Assembly: GCF_910580175.1 (NCBI RefSeq)
Contig: NZ_CAJTXD010000001.1
Coordinates: 413,562 to 477,561 of the forward strand
Length of the DNA: 64,000 bases
DNA from: an uncultured Alistipes sp.
GTDB taxonomy: Bacteria > Bacteroidota > Bacteroidia > Bacteroidales > Rikenellaceae
Direction of reading: 5' to 3'
In this document: one piece after another, positions 33,486-42,458 of the stretch
How positions within the stretch are numbered: the first letter of the stretch is position 1
Layout: each line of letters begins with the position of its first letter
Program-made: the position numbers and the translations under genes
The notes under the pieces: model-generated
What the model was told of the DNA's origin: nothing
What the model saw: the letters and a program-made list of their open reading frames with translations, nothing else
Databases searched by the model: none

Positions 33486-35849
33486 TTAATATAGGTTCCA
33501 CCGCATGCCGATGTAGAACTTGCGGCCCATCAGCGGCCCCCATACGTTCATCGAGTTGAACTCGTAGGAATAAGGATTCGACGCATGCAGGATCGGGTCT
33601 TTCTGGCGATAGTCGGCGATGTTCTCGCAGCCCACATAGATATCGAACTTGCCCACCTTGCGGCTTACCTGCGCAAAGAACATCGGATAGCTCGGCGAAT
33701 AGCTGTCGTCGGCCAGGATGCCGTTCTGCGTCGGGATGCGCGACGGGCCGTTGAGTTGGGCCGTGGCATCGAATACCCAGCGCCGGAACTTCGTGGCATA
33801 TTGAATGTTGAGCAGCGTCTTATAGCGGCTGACCAAGGGGCGTTCCACACGCGCCGTTCCACCGTCCGGACGATCGATCGTCATCTCGCTGTCCGTGTAG
33901 CGGAACGTGGCGAAGATGTCCAGCCGCTCGACCGGAGTCCACGAAAAGTCGACCTGGTAGGTGTCCGTATAGGAGCGCCCGTGGGTATCGTAGATGCGGA
34001 TCGTCTGCGGATCGTATTCCTGGTCGGCCACTACCGAGTTGTAGAACTGCGTGCGGAAGTAGTCGAAGCTCAGCGTCATGTTGTCCTGCCCCAGCACCGA
34101 GAAAGTCTGCGTCAGGCTTCCGCCCAGCGTCAGCGCCTCCTCCATGCGGTCGAACGCGCGGCCCGAGCAGACCTTCTCCCGATAGTCGGGCATCACAATG
34201 CGGCGGCCTGTCGCCAGCATGCCGATATTATCCGTGATGACGTTCGTCGAACGGTAGCCCAGACCCGCCGAAGCGCGCAGCGTCGTCGTAGGAGTAATGT
34301 TCCACTTCACATGGCCCCGCGGCGTGAAATAGAACTTGTCATAGTAGCCGTTGTAGTCGCCGCGCACACCCGCCACCACCGAAAACTTATCCTTGATGGC
34401 GTAGGTGTATTCAGCATAGGCCCCTACCTCGTTCTCATCCCGGTCGAGGTCATAGAACGCGTCCGGAGTCTCCGCGATCCACGGCGTGCGGTTGTCCAGC
34501 GTCTCGCGGATGTACGACAGACGGCCTTGCACCCCTACGTTGAGCGACGAACGATAAGTAAAATAATGCGCATACATCAGGTTGGCCGACAGCGTGTTCT
34601 CGTTGCCGTCGTAGTCGTTCAGCCCGAAGTAGGCATCTTCGTTGAAATGGTCGAAGTCGATTACCAGTGCCAGGTTCGAGCGCATCTCGTCCTGCTCCTC
34701 GTCGTCGTAGACCGACGGGCCGACGGGCGTGCCGACCTTAAAATAGCCGTTGACGCCCCGGTTGCGGATGTGCGAACCGTAGAGCGGCATGGCCGTGCCG
34801 GTCTGCTGCCAATTCCAGCGCTCGGACATCGCATCGCGCATCGCGGGAGTGTTCTTGTAGTCCAACATGCCGCCCAGGCGATTCTCCTGCACGAACTTCC
34901 AGCCCCAGCGGATCTGCATGCCGTTGTCGGCCGCATAGAGCCACTTGTTGGCCACATTGATCTGGTCGGCCTTGGGCAGGTCGCGGAAGCCGTCGCGGTT
35001 GTGATCCATCTTGCGCACGTCGGTGTCCATCGAGCCATGCAGCAGGATGACCGACGACAGTTTCTTGTCGCGCGACACGGGGAAAGCGGTCGTGATGTTC
35101 GCTTCGGGACGCAGCTCGTCGTCAAGATAGAGGTTCACGAAAAGCCGCTCGTTGTCCGTCGGCTTGCGGTGTTCGAGGTTGATCTGCCCCGTGATCGCTT
35201 CGTGGCCCGCCGTTACCGACGCCACACCCTTGGACACCTGGATCGAGTTGAGCCACATGCCCGGCGTGTAGCTCAAGCCGTAGGGGGCCGACAGCCCGCG
35301 CATGATGGGGCGGTTCTCGTCGAGAATCTGGGTGTAGGTGCCGGCCAGCCCCAACATCTTGATCTGCCGGGCGCCCGAAATGGCATCGCTGTACCCTACG
35401 GTTACCGACGCCGAATTCTCGAACGACTCGGCCAGGTTGCAGCACGCCATCTTGCACAGACCGGCGAACGAGATCATCTCGCCCTTCATGATGCCGTCGC
35501 GCTTCACATAGTTGCCGCTCAGATTGCCTTCGATCACTACGTCGTCGAGCGCCACGCCCTCGCTTTGCAGTGCGAAATCCGCCCGGTTGACGCCCGCAGC
35601 GAGCCGGAGCGTGTCGTTGACATAGCCCAGATAGGAAGCCACCAGAAGATCGTGGTTCTTGACACGGTGCAGCTGAAACGCACCCGCTGCATCGGTGCTC
35701 GCACCGATGTTCGTGCCGGCCCAATAGACCGACGCCCCGATGAGCGGCTGCCCCTCGGCATCGCGCACCGTGCCCCGCATATCCTGCGCCGAAACTGCGA
35801 CGCATGCCGCGAGGGTCGAAAAAGTAAGAATAATGGTTTTGATTTTCAT
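33486..35849 (-). CDS. TonB-dependent outer-membrane receptor
   Basis: The 787-residue protein has a signal peptide (about 1-21), a carboxypeptidase-like regulatory domain (about 25-100, GTVRDAEGQPLIGASVYW), a plug domain (about 120-240) and a beta-barrel ending in the aromatic terminus MRWNLY. It is shorter than SusC proteins and has no SusD next to it, so a small ligand rather than a glycan is expected. Neighbours with metal-binding motifs (CDHC carrier, Cys/His-rich protein) point to metal or metallophore uptake. CCNLAESFENS in the plug is typical of a Bacteroidetes receptor group. Confidence 0.92.
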   Translation of the reverse strand: MKIKTIILTFSTLAACVAVSAQDMRGTVRDAEGQPLIGASVYWAGTNIGASTDAAGAFQLHRVKNHDLLVASYLGYVNDTLRLAAGVNRADFALQSEGVALDDVVIEGNLSGNYVKRDGIMKGEMISFAGLCKMACCNLAESFENSASVTVGYSDAISGARQIKMLGLAGTYTQILDENRPIMRGLSAPYGLSYTPGMWLNSIQVSKGVASVTAGHEAITGQINLEHRKPTDNERLFVNLYLDDELRPEANITTAFPVSRDKKLSSVILLHGSMDTDVRKMDHNRDGFRDLPKADQINVANKWLYAADNGMQIRWGWKFVQENRLGGMLDYKNTPAMRDAMSERWNWQQTGTAMPLYGSHIRNRGVNGYFKVGTPVGPSVYDDEEQDEMRSNLALVIDFDHFNEDAYFGLNDYDGNENTLSANLMYAHYFTYRSSLNVGVQGRLSYIRETLDNRTPWIAETPDAFYDLDRDENEVGAYAEYTYAIKDKFSVVAGVRGDYNGYYDKFYFTPRGHVKWNITPTTTLRASAGLGYRSTNVITDNIGMLATGRRIVMPDYREKVCSGRAFDRMEEALTLGGSLTQTFSVLGQDNMTLSFDYFRTQFYNSVVADQEYDPQTIRIYDTHGRSYTDTYQVDFSWTPVERLDIFATFRYTDSEMTIDRPDGGTARVERPLVSRYKTLLNIQYATKFRRWVFDATAQLNGPSRIPTQNGILADDSYSPSYPMFFAQVSRKVGKFDIYVGCENIADYRQKDPILHASNPYSYEFNSMNVWGPLMGRKFYIGMRWNLY

Positions 35850-35924
35850 CGTATTCCGTCGATTGGTTAAAACTGCATGAGCGGACGGACACCCTGCGTC
35901 TGCAAGGTTCCGCCCGTCTGGGTT

Positions 35925-36365
35925 CTAAACCGATGCGGGAGGAGCACGAAGACCGGCGAACTCCAGCAGCGGAGCCGCCGGAACAGGCGCAGGCCGTTCG
36001 ACGGAACGGCGGCGCAACGCCGGCACATGGGCCGGACACGGACACTCGGCCGCCAGCGACGGCGGCAGCAGCGTCACGACACAACGCACCGCCTTTTCAT
36101 AGTCGGAATGCGCACCCGTATAAAGATCGATTTCGGTGGAGTGGCGATCGCCGCAGCAAGGAGCCTCCAACGTCTGTGCCGCTCCGTCGTCGAACACGCA
36201 GCCGCCGCATGCGCCATGATCGGCGCACCCGTGGCACCCGTGCACCTGAGCGCACGCATGCTTTTCTGCGATGCACCGGCACGAGAGCGACACATAGGCT
36301 CCGCCGCCCACCGCCAACAGATAGACAGCAAGCAGCAACAGCGATATGTATCTTCTCCGGGCCAT
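35925..36365 (-). CDS. Cys/His-rich periplasmic protein
   Basis: The ATG at 36365 begins a clear signal or anchor segment (MARRRYISLLLLAVYLLAVG); the frame is open to 36491 without one. The 146-residue protein has a dense Cys/His cluster (residues about 29-80: CRC, HGCHGC, CGGC, APCCG), followed by a variable tail. It resembles small Bacteroidetes periplasmic proteins (HYC_CC_PP type) found with TonB receptors for metals. It probably binds a soft metal. It lies 75 bases upstream of the receptor gene, likely in one operon. Confidence 0.65.
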   Translation of the reverse strand: MARRRYISLLLLAVYLLAVGGGAYVSLSCRCIAEKHACAQVHGCHGCADHGACGGCVFDDGAAQTLEAPCCGDRHSTEIDLYTGAHSDYEKAVRCVVTLLPPSLAAECPCPAHVPALRRRSVERPAPVPAAPLLEFAGLRAPPASV

Positions 36366-36550
36366 ACTTTCCGAACGATCCGTATCCAAAACGAACGGAT
36401 CGACTGCAAAATTACAAAAATTACCCCATTCCGGCAATTTTTCGGTTCGGTTTCTCGCTTGCATCCTCCGGGAAACCCCCGGAAACAACACGGTATTTCA
36501 TTTTTTTGGCTGCGCCCAAGATACTCACGCTCGGCAAAATACAAGCGAGC

Positions 36551-36581
36551 TTGCTTTTACCCTCGCTTATTCGTATTTTTG
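36551..36581 (+). promoter_or_regulatory. Promoter of recQ with nearly no leader
   Basis: TTG, 20 bases, then TATTTTTG (36574-36581). The -7 box ends only 4 bases before the recQ ATG, so the transcript would begin at or next to the start codon. Confidence 0.5.
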
Positions 36582-36585
36582 TCCT

Positions 36586-38529
36586 ATGCAATCGGGCGAC
36601 GAGAAAATATACGAGGTATTGCACCGTCATTGGGGTTTCAACGACTTCCGCCCCATGCAGGCCGAGATCATTCGCTCGGTCATGGCCGGGCACGACACGC
36701 TGGCCCTGATGCCTACGGGCGGCGGCAAGTCGCTGACCTACCAGGTGCCCGCCCTCTCCCGCGAGGGCGTCTGCATCGTCGTCACGCCCCTGATCGCCCT
36801 GATGAAGGATCAGGTCGACCGGCTCCGGGCGCGCCGCATCCCCGCCACGGCCATCCACTCCGGAATGTCGCCCCGGCAGATCGACATCGCGCTGGACAAC
36901 TGCGTCTACGGCGACATGAAGTTCCTCTACGTGGCACCCGAGCGGCTGGGCACCGAGGCCTTCCGACTGCGGGTCGTGCGCATGAACGTGCAGCTTCTGG
37001 CCGTCGACGAAGCCCACTGCATCTCACAGTGGGGCTACGACTTCCGCCCCTCCTACCTGCGGATCGCCGAATTGCGCGAGAGACTCCCAGGCGTGCCCGT
37101 CCTGGCCCTTACCGCCTCGGCCACGCAGCTCGTGGCCGACGACATCATGCGCCACCTGCATTTCGCCGAGCCGCACGTGCTGCGCAGCAGCTTCGCCCGG
37201 CCCAACCTCTCTTACAGCGTCCGCCGTACCGACGACAAGAACGGACAGCTGCTGCGCCTGGTGCGCAACGTCGCCGGCTCGGGCATCGTCTACATGCGTA
37301 CGCGCGAGGGCACCGAACAGATCGCCTCGCTGCTGCGCGACGAGGGGATCGCAGCAACGGCCTACCACGGCGGACTGCCCCACGCCGAACGCACCCTGCG
37401 GCAGGAGGAGTGGATCGCCGGCAAGGTGCGGATAATGGTCGCGACCAACGCGTTCGGCATGGGCATCGACAAGCCCGACGTGCGCTTCGTCGTCCACTAT
37501 GCCATGTGCGATTCGCTCGAAAACTACTACCAAGAGGCCGGACGTGCGGGCCGCGACGGCAAACGGGCCTATGCGCTGCTGCTGGTCGCTTCGGACGACA
37601 GCGACCGCATCGCCCGGCGCTTCGACCAGGAGTTCCCGCCCTTGGACAAGATAAAGGATATCTATGAGCAGGTCTGCTCCTACCTCCAGATCGGCATCGG
37701 CGACGGAGCCGGCGCCTCGTTTCTGTTCAACCTCCACGACTTCTGCGCCCGCCGGCACCTCTATTCCGGCACGGTGGCCAGCGCGCTGAAGCTCTTGCAG
37801 CAGAACGGCTACCTCACGCTGACCGACGCCCAGGAGAACCCCGCGCGCATCATGTTCTGCATAAGCCGCGACGACCTCTACAAGCTGCGCGTGCAACGCG
37901 ACGAACTCGACCACTTCATCCGCACCCTGCTGCGGCTCTACAACGGCGTTTTTACCGAATTCCGCCCCATCGACGAGGGCGAAATAGCGACCTGGAGCGG
38001 CTACACCGTGCCCAAGGTCAAGGAACTGCTCAAACGGCTATGGCAGCTGCGCGTCATCCGCTACGTCCCCTCCAACCGCTCGCCGATCCTCTTTTTCAAC
38101 GAACAGCGGCTGCCCCGCGCCGACCTCTACATCGCCCCCGAGACCTACCGGCGGCGGCAGGAGTTGATGCACGAGCGGTTCGAACGCATGATCGCCTATG
38201 CCGCCAACGAGCACGAGTGCCGCAGTGCGATGCTCCAAGCCTACTTCGGCGAGAGCGACCCCGCGCCATGCGGCGTCTGCGACCTCTGCCTGGCCCGGCG
38301 TCGGGCCGAGAAACAGCAGAAGAGCCGCCCCGCACCCGACGAAAACCCGGCAGACGCCGGATTGGAAGAGCGGCTGCTGCAAATGCTGGCCGCCACTCCG
38401 CTCGACCCCCGCACGCTGGCCGCCGAGCTGCCCGGTTCCCCGGAGCAGATCGCCCGGACGTTGCGCCGGCTGTTGGACGAGGGCAAAATCATCACGGGCG
38501 AAGATGGGAATTTGCGAATAATTCCTTAA
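36586..38529 (+). CDS. recQ: ATP-dependent DNA helicase RecQ
   Basis: The 647-residue protein begins at ATG 36586; the frame is open 80 codons upstream without homology. Helicase motifs are MPTGGGKS (42-49), DEAH (141-144) with the RecQ-type CISQWGYDFRPSY and ATNAFGMGIDKPD. The zinc-binding cysteines lie near CRSAM...CGVCDLC, followed by an acidic tail with a winged-helix-like end. No clear HRDC domain is seen. RecQ unwinds DNA in recombination and fork repair. The next gene, an exonuclease, starts 23 bases later and may share the transcript. Confidence 0.95.
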   Translation: MQSGDEKIYEVLHRHWGFNDFRPMQAEIIRSVMAGHDTLALMPTGGGKSLTYQVPALSREGVCIVVTPLIALMKDQVDRLRARRIPATAIHSGMSPRQIDIALDNCVYGDMKFLYVAPERLGTEAFRLRVVRMNVQLLAVDEAHCISQWGYDFRPSYLRIAELRERLPGVPVLALTASATQLVADDIMRHLHFAEPHVLRSSFARPNLSYSVRRTDDKNGQLLRLVRNVAGSGIVYMRTREGTEQIASLLRDEGIAATAYHGGLPHAERTLRQEEWIAGKVRIMVATNAFGMGIDKPDVRFVVHYAMCDSLENYYQEAGRAGRDGKRAYALLLVASDDSDRIARRFDQEFPPLDKIKDIYEQVCSYLQIGIGDGAGASFLFNLHDFCARRHLYSGTVASALKLLQQNGYLTLTDAQENPARIMFCISRDDLYKLRVQRDELDHFIRTLLRLYNGVFTEFRPIDEGEIATWSGYTVPKVKELLKRLWQLRVIRYVPSNRSPILFFNEQRLPRADLYIAPETYRRRQELMHERFERMIAYAANEHECRSAMLQAYFGESDPAPCGVCDLCLARRRAEKQQKSRPAPDENPADAGLEERLLQMLAATPLDPRTLAAELPGSPEQIARTLRRLLDEGKIITGEDGNLRIIP

Positions 38530-38552
38530 ATTTGTAAGAATTTACACATCCG

Positions 38553-39149
38553 ATGTCCAACAAGACCATTTTCATCAATAAGATCAGCAACGAACAGACC
38601 GCCCTGCTGCCCGCCATCGAGTTCCGGGGCGAAATCCGGATCGTCGAGCACGAACGCGACATCGCCGCGGCCTGCCAGGACTTGGCGGCCCAGCCTCTGA
38701 TCGGGTTCGACACCGAGACGCGCCCCTCGTTCCGCCCGGGCGTCAGCTACCGCGTGTCGCTGCTCCAGCTCTCCACGCCGCAGCGCTGCTACCTCTTCCG
38801 GCTCAACCGCATACCGCTGGCCAAACCGATCCTGCAACTGCTCGAAAACCGCGATCTGCCCAAAATCGGCGCCGACGTAGCGGGCGACCTGCGGTCGCTG
38901 CGGCAGCTGCGCCGCTTCCGCGACGGCGGATTCGTCGACCTGCAAACCATCGCGCCCCAATGGGGCATCGAAGAAAAGAGCCTGCGCAAACTCTCGGCCA
39001 TCGTCCTGGGCCAGCGCGTCTCCAAAGCCCAGCGCCTGAGCAACTGGGAAGCCGCCGCGCTAACCGACAAACAACAGATCTACGCAGCCACCGACGCCTG
39101 GGTCTGCACCCGCATCTACGAAAAGCTGCTCCGCACTCCGAAAATCTAA
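38553..39149 (+). CDS. DEDDy 3'-5' exonuclease domain protein
   Basis: The 198 residues form one RNase D/WRN-type exonuclease domain. D53 and E55 lie in IGFDTET, D112 in GADVAGDLRSL, and Y177/D181 in IYAATDAWV. All four acidic residues and the tyrosine are present, so activity is likely. Stand-alone versions of this domain sit beside recQ in many Bacteroidetes; together they recall the exonuclease-helicase pairing in WRN. Whether it prefers DNA or RNA cannot be told. Confidence 0.9.
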   Translation: MSNKTIFINKISNEQTALLPAIEFRGEIRIVEHERDIAAACQDLAAQPLIGFDTETRPSFRPGVSYRVSLLQLSTPQRCYLFRLNRIPLAKPILQLLENRDLPKIGADVAGDLRSLRQLRRFRDGGFVDLQTIAPQWGIEEKSLRKLSAIVLGQRVSKAQRLSNWEAAALTDKQQIYAATDAWVCTRIYEKLLRTPKI

Positions 39150-39160
39150 AAAGACACTCC

Positions 39161-40360
39161 ATGATACCGCAAGTTTACCTGCGCAAAGGCAAGGAAGAAT
39201 CCCTCGCGCGGCGCCACCCCTGGATTTTCTCCGGCGCCATCGACTACATCAAGGCCGAGGAGGAGTCCCAGATCGCCGAGGGAGCGCTGGTCGAGGTCTA
39301 CACCCATTCGGGCGACTTCATCGCCCAGGGACACTACCAAATCGGCTCGATCGCCGTGCGGGTGCTCACGTTCGAACGCGAAACCATCGACCAAGTCTGG
39401 TGGAACCGCCGCATCGCCGTGGCGCGCGACGTACGCCGCACCCTGGGGCTGACCGACGATCCGCAGACCACCTGCTACCGGCTCGTGCACGGCGAGGGCG
39501 ACTCGCTGCCGGGGCTGGTCGTGGACATCTACGCCACGACGGCCGTCGTGCAATGCCATTCGGTAGGCATGTACCGCGCACGCCGCGAAATTGCCGAAGC
39601 CATCGTCGCCGCCTACGGCGACCGCATCACGGCCATCTACGACAAATCGTCGCAGACGCTCCCCTACAAGGCCGACCTCGGCGCCGTCGACGGCTACCTG
39701 CGGGGCACCTCCGACCATACGTCGCAGGTGGTGCTCGAACATGGCGAGAAATTCATGGTCAACTGGGAGAAAGGCCAGAAAACGGGCTTCTTCCTCGATC
39801 AGCGCGAAAACCGCGAACTGGTCAAGCGCTACGCCAAGGGGCGCACCGTGCTGAACACCTTCTGCTACACGGGCGGTTTCTCGGTCTATGCCCTCTCGGG
39901 CGGGGCCAAGGAGGTATGCTCGGTGGATTCGTCGGAACGGGCCGTGGCGCTGGCCACCGAAAACATGCGTCTGAACTTCGGCGACGATGCGCCCCACACC
40001 GAAGTGGCGGCCGACGCCGTGGAGTACCTGCGCGACATCGGGGACAAATACGACCTCATCATCCTCGATCCGCCGGCCTTCGCCAAGCACCACAAAGTTC
40101 TGGGCAACGCCATGCAAGGTTACAAGCGGCTCAACGCCCGCGCACTGTCGCAGATCAAGCCCGGAGGCATCCTGTTCACGTTCTCGTGCTCGCAGGCCGT
40201 CTCCAAGGAACTTTTCCGCACCACGGTATTTTCTGCCGCCGCCATTGCAGGCCGCAAGGTGCGCATCCTCCACCAGCTTACCCAGCCGGCCGACCATCCG
40301 ATCAACATCTACCACCCCGAAGGCGAATACCTCAAGGGACTGGTACTTTACGTGGAATAG
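39161..40360 (+). CDS. rlmI: Class I rRNA methyltransferase, RlmI-like
   Basis: The 399-residue product has an N-terminal PUA-like domain (about 1-75, LRKGKEESLARRHPWIFSG), a middle domain and a Rossmann-fold methylase with NTFCYTGGFSVYAL (SAM site) and LDPPAFAK. This is the plan of RlmI, which makes m5C1962 in 23S rRNA. The start is the ATG at 39161, 11 bases after the exonuclease gene. The target position is inferred from family similarity only. Confidence 0.85.
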   Translation: MIPQVYLRKGKEESLARRHPWIFSGAIDYIKAEEESQIAEGALVEVYTHSGDFIAQGHYQIGSIAVRVLTFERETIDQVWWNRRIAVARDVRRTLGLTDDPQTTCYRLVHGEGDSLPGLVVDIYATTAVVQCHSVGMYRARREIAEAIVAAYGDRITAIYDKSSQTLPYKADLGAVDGYLRGTSDHTSQVVLEHGEKFMVNWEKGQKTGFFLDQRENRELVKRYAKGRTVLNTFCYTGGFSVYALSGGAKEVCSVDSSERAVALATENMRLNFGDDAPHTEVAADAVEYLRDIGDKYDLIILDPPAFAKHHKVLGNAMQGYKRLNARALSQIKPGGILFTFSCSQAVSKELFRTTVFSAAAIAGRKVRILHQLTQPADHPINIYHPEGEYLKGLVLYVE

Positions 40361-40460
40361 AGACACCGTAACGGTTGCTATCGAAACGGCCCGCCCGGGA
40401 TGCTCCTGCGTCCGAAATACCTCTACATGTAAGCCCCGAACCGGCTTCGACATAAAAATA

Positions 40461-40493
40461 AAAAAAGTCATGCTGAATCAGCATGACTTTTTT
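40461..40493. terminator. Bidirectional terminator between rlmI and yidC
   Basis: A 15-bp stem (40461-40475 with 40479-40493), loop AAT, with A-run and T-run included. It lies between convergent genes. Confidence 0.85.
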
Positions 40494-40508
40494 CGTCGCG
40501 GCACTCCG

Positions 40509-42443
40509 CTATTTCTTCCGCGCCCGCTGCTGTGCCTCCTGCTGACGCAGCAGTTCCTCGTAGCGTTGCTGGAACTTCGATTTTTTGCCTTTCAATTTCT
40601 TGGCTGCATTGGCATCCATGATGGCCTGGATCTTCCCGTCGTCCACCATCCGGCGGATGACGAGCGTCTGGCCGATGGTCAGCAGGTTCGAAAGCAGATA
40701 GTAATAGCACAGACCGCTCGCATAGTCGTTGAACCAGAAAAGCAGCATGAGCGGCATCATGTAGACCATCATGAACTTCATGCCTGCCATCTGGGGCTGC
40801 GACGATGCGGTCTGCTGATAATTATAATAGGAATAGGCGAAGGTCGAGAGACACATCAACAGCGCGAACAACGATACATGGTCGCCATAGAACGGAATCG
40901 AGAACGGCAGATTCAAGATACTGTCGTACGACGACAAGTCATGCGCCCAAAGGAACGGCTGCTCGCGCAACTCGATCGACGCCGGGAAGAAACGGAACAT
41001 CGCAATGAGGATCGGCATCTGGATCAACATCGGGATGCAGCCGCCCATCGGGTTGATGCCCGCTTTCCTGTAAAGTTCCATGGTCGCCTGCTGGCGTTTC
41101 ATCGCATCCTCCTGCTTGGGGTATTTCTTCGCCAGCTCGTCCACCTGCGGTTTGATCAAGCGCATCTTGGCCATCGAAACATAGCTCTTGTAGGTCAGCG
41201 GCGAGATGACCAGACGGATAAGCACCGCCAGGATCAAGATGATGACACCGAAGCTGCCGATGTAATTGCGCAGAAAGTCGAATACCGGAATCACGCACCA
41301 GCGGTTGATCCACCCGAAGATGCCCCACCCCAGCGGGATGAGCCGTTCGAGGGCCGTTTTCTGACCATCGACCTCCACCTTGCGCAGGATCGAATACTTG
41401 TTCGGGCCAAAATAGAACGCGAAGTCGTAACCCTCGGTCTGCGGCGTATAGGGCACGGCCATCTGCGCCTCGAACTCCTTGACATAGCCGCTGCCGGGCT
41501 GTGCCGTGGCGAAAGCGACATTCGCATACGAAACATTCTGCGGCGCAAGGAACACCGACGAGAAGAACTGCTGCTTGAACGCCACCCAGTTGACCGCCGT
41601 CGAGATGTGTTTCGACTCCTCGCCGTCGCCCATACCCAGTTCTTCGATCGAACTTTCGCCCGGGAAACGGTAGGCGACCGTCGTATACATGTTTTCGTTC
41701 TTGAAGCCGCGCTCGTTCTGGTAGGAGGTGTTGGCCCACTGGATGCCAACGGAGGTCTGGTTAGCCATTTCAGGCGCCATGTTTACCAAGCGCACGTCGA
41801 AATCCACCAGATAGTCGCGCTGGGGCGCTGCGCCATCATGGATGGCATACCGATACTCCAGCCACGCGCCCGCCCCCACGGGCAAGCGCATCACGACCGA
41901 CTGCGCCCCCTCGGCCGTCCGGGTCACGGGCTGCATCTCGAACGTATAGTCCATCGTATTGACCGGCACGTTGTTCGTCCCGTTCTTCACATAGAACGTC
42001 AGCGCGAAATAGGCGCTCGCCGGGTCGAACAACTCGATCAACTCGTCGCGCTCGCCGCGCGGCGCATAACGGGTGTAGTCCTTGAGCGTCACACCCATGA
42101 TCCGACCGCCGCGGGTCGAGAAACGCACTGCCATGACGTCGTTTTCCACCACGAATTCTTCAGCTGCGGCTTCAGCGGCAGCTGCCAGATAGCCGCCCAG
42201 CTGCGACACGCGACGCGCATGCGCGGTCTCGGCAGCCGATTCGGGAGTCGCCGCCACGGTTTCGTCGTCCGGCATGCCGGCGACAGGCACCTCGGGGTTC
42301 GACGCCGCCGCTACCGAATCCTGGTAAGCCTGCCAGACGGCCAGCTCTTGCTGGTATTTTTTCTGCTCCTGATTATTGAAATAGGCGAATCCCGCAAAGA
42401 GAAGCGCCACGACCGCAATGCCGATGATCGATTTCTTATCCAT
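40509..42443 (-). CDS. yidC: Membrane protein insertase YidC
   Basis: The 644-residue protein has an N-terminal membrane anchor (about 6-22), a large periplasmic domain (to about 370) and the conserved five-helix insertase core (GSFGVIILILAVLIRLVISP, then INPMGGCIPMLIQMPILIAM). The C-terminus is basic. This is the long YidC form of Bacteroidetes, which inserts and folds inner-membrane proteins with or without SecYEG. It follows pyrG by 15 bases in a DUF349-pyrG-yidC operon. Confidence 0.96.
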   Translation of the reverse strand: MDKKSIIGIAVVALLFAGFAYFNNQEQKKYQQELAVWQAYQDSVAAASNPEVPVAGMPDDETVAATPESAAETAHARRVSQLGGYLAAAAEAAAEEFVVENDVMAVRFSTRGGRIMGVTLKDYTRYAPRGERDELIELFDPASAYFALTFYVKNGTNNVPVNTMDYTFEMQPVTRTAEGAQSVVMRLPVGAGAWLEYRYAIHDGAAPQRDYLVDFDVRLVNMAPEMANQTSVGIQWANTSYQNERGFKNENMYTTVAYRFPGESSIEELGMGDGEESKHISTAVNWVAFKQQFFSSVFLAPQNVSYANVAFATAQPGSGYVKEFEAQMAVPYTPQTEGYDFAFYFGPNKYSILRKVEVDGQKTALERLIPLGWGIFGWINRWCVIPVFDFLRNYIGSFGVIILILAVLIRLVISPLTYKSYVSMAKMRLIKPQVDELAKKYPKQEDAMKRQQATMELYRKAGINPMGGCIPMLIQMPILIAMFRFFPASIELREQPFLWAHDLSSYDSILNLPFSIPFYGDHVSLFALLMCLSTFAYSYYNYQQTASSQPQMAGMKFMMVYMMPLMLLFWFNDYASGLCYYYLLSNLLTIGQTLVIRRMVDDGKIQAIMDANAAKKLKGKKSKFQQRYEELLRQQEAQQRARKK

Positions 42444-42458
42444 GTAGTTCCAAAGATT

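Noticed and set aside
33585..35870. 761-codon open frame antisense to the TonB receptor
   Set aside because: No signal or domain; the receptor on the other strand has full-length homology features.
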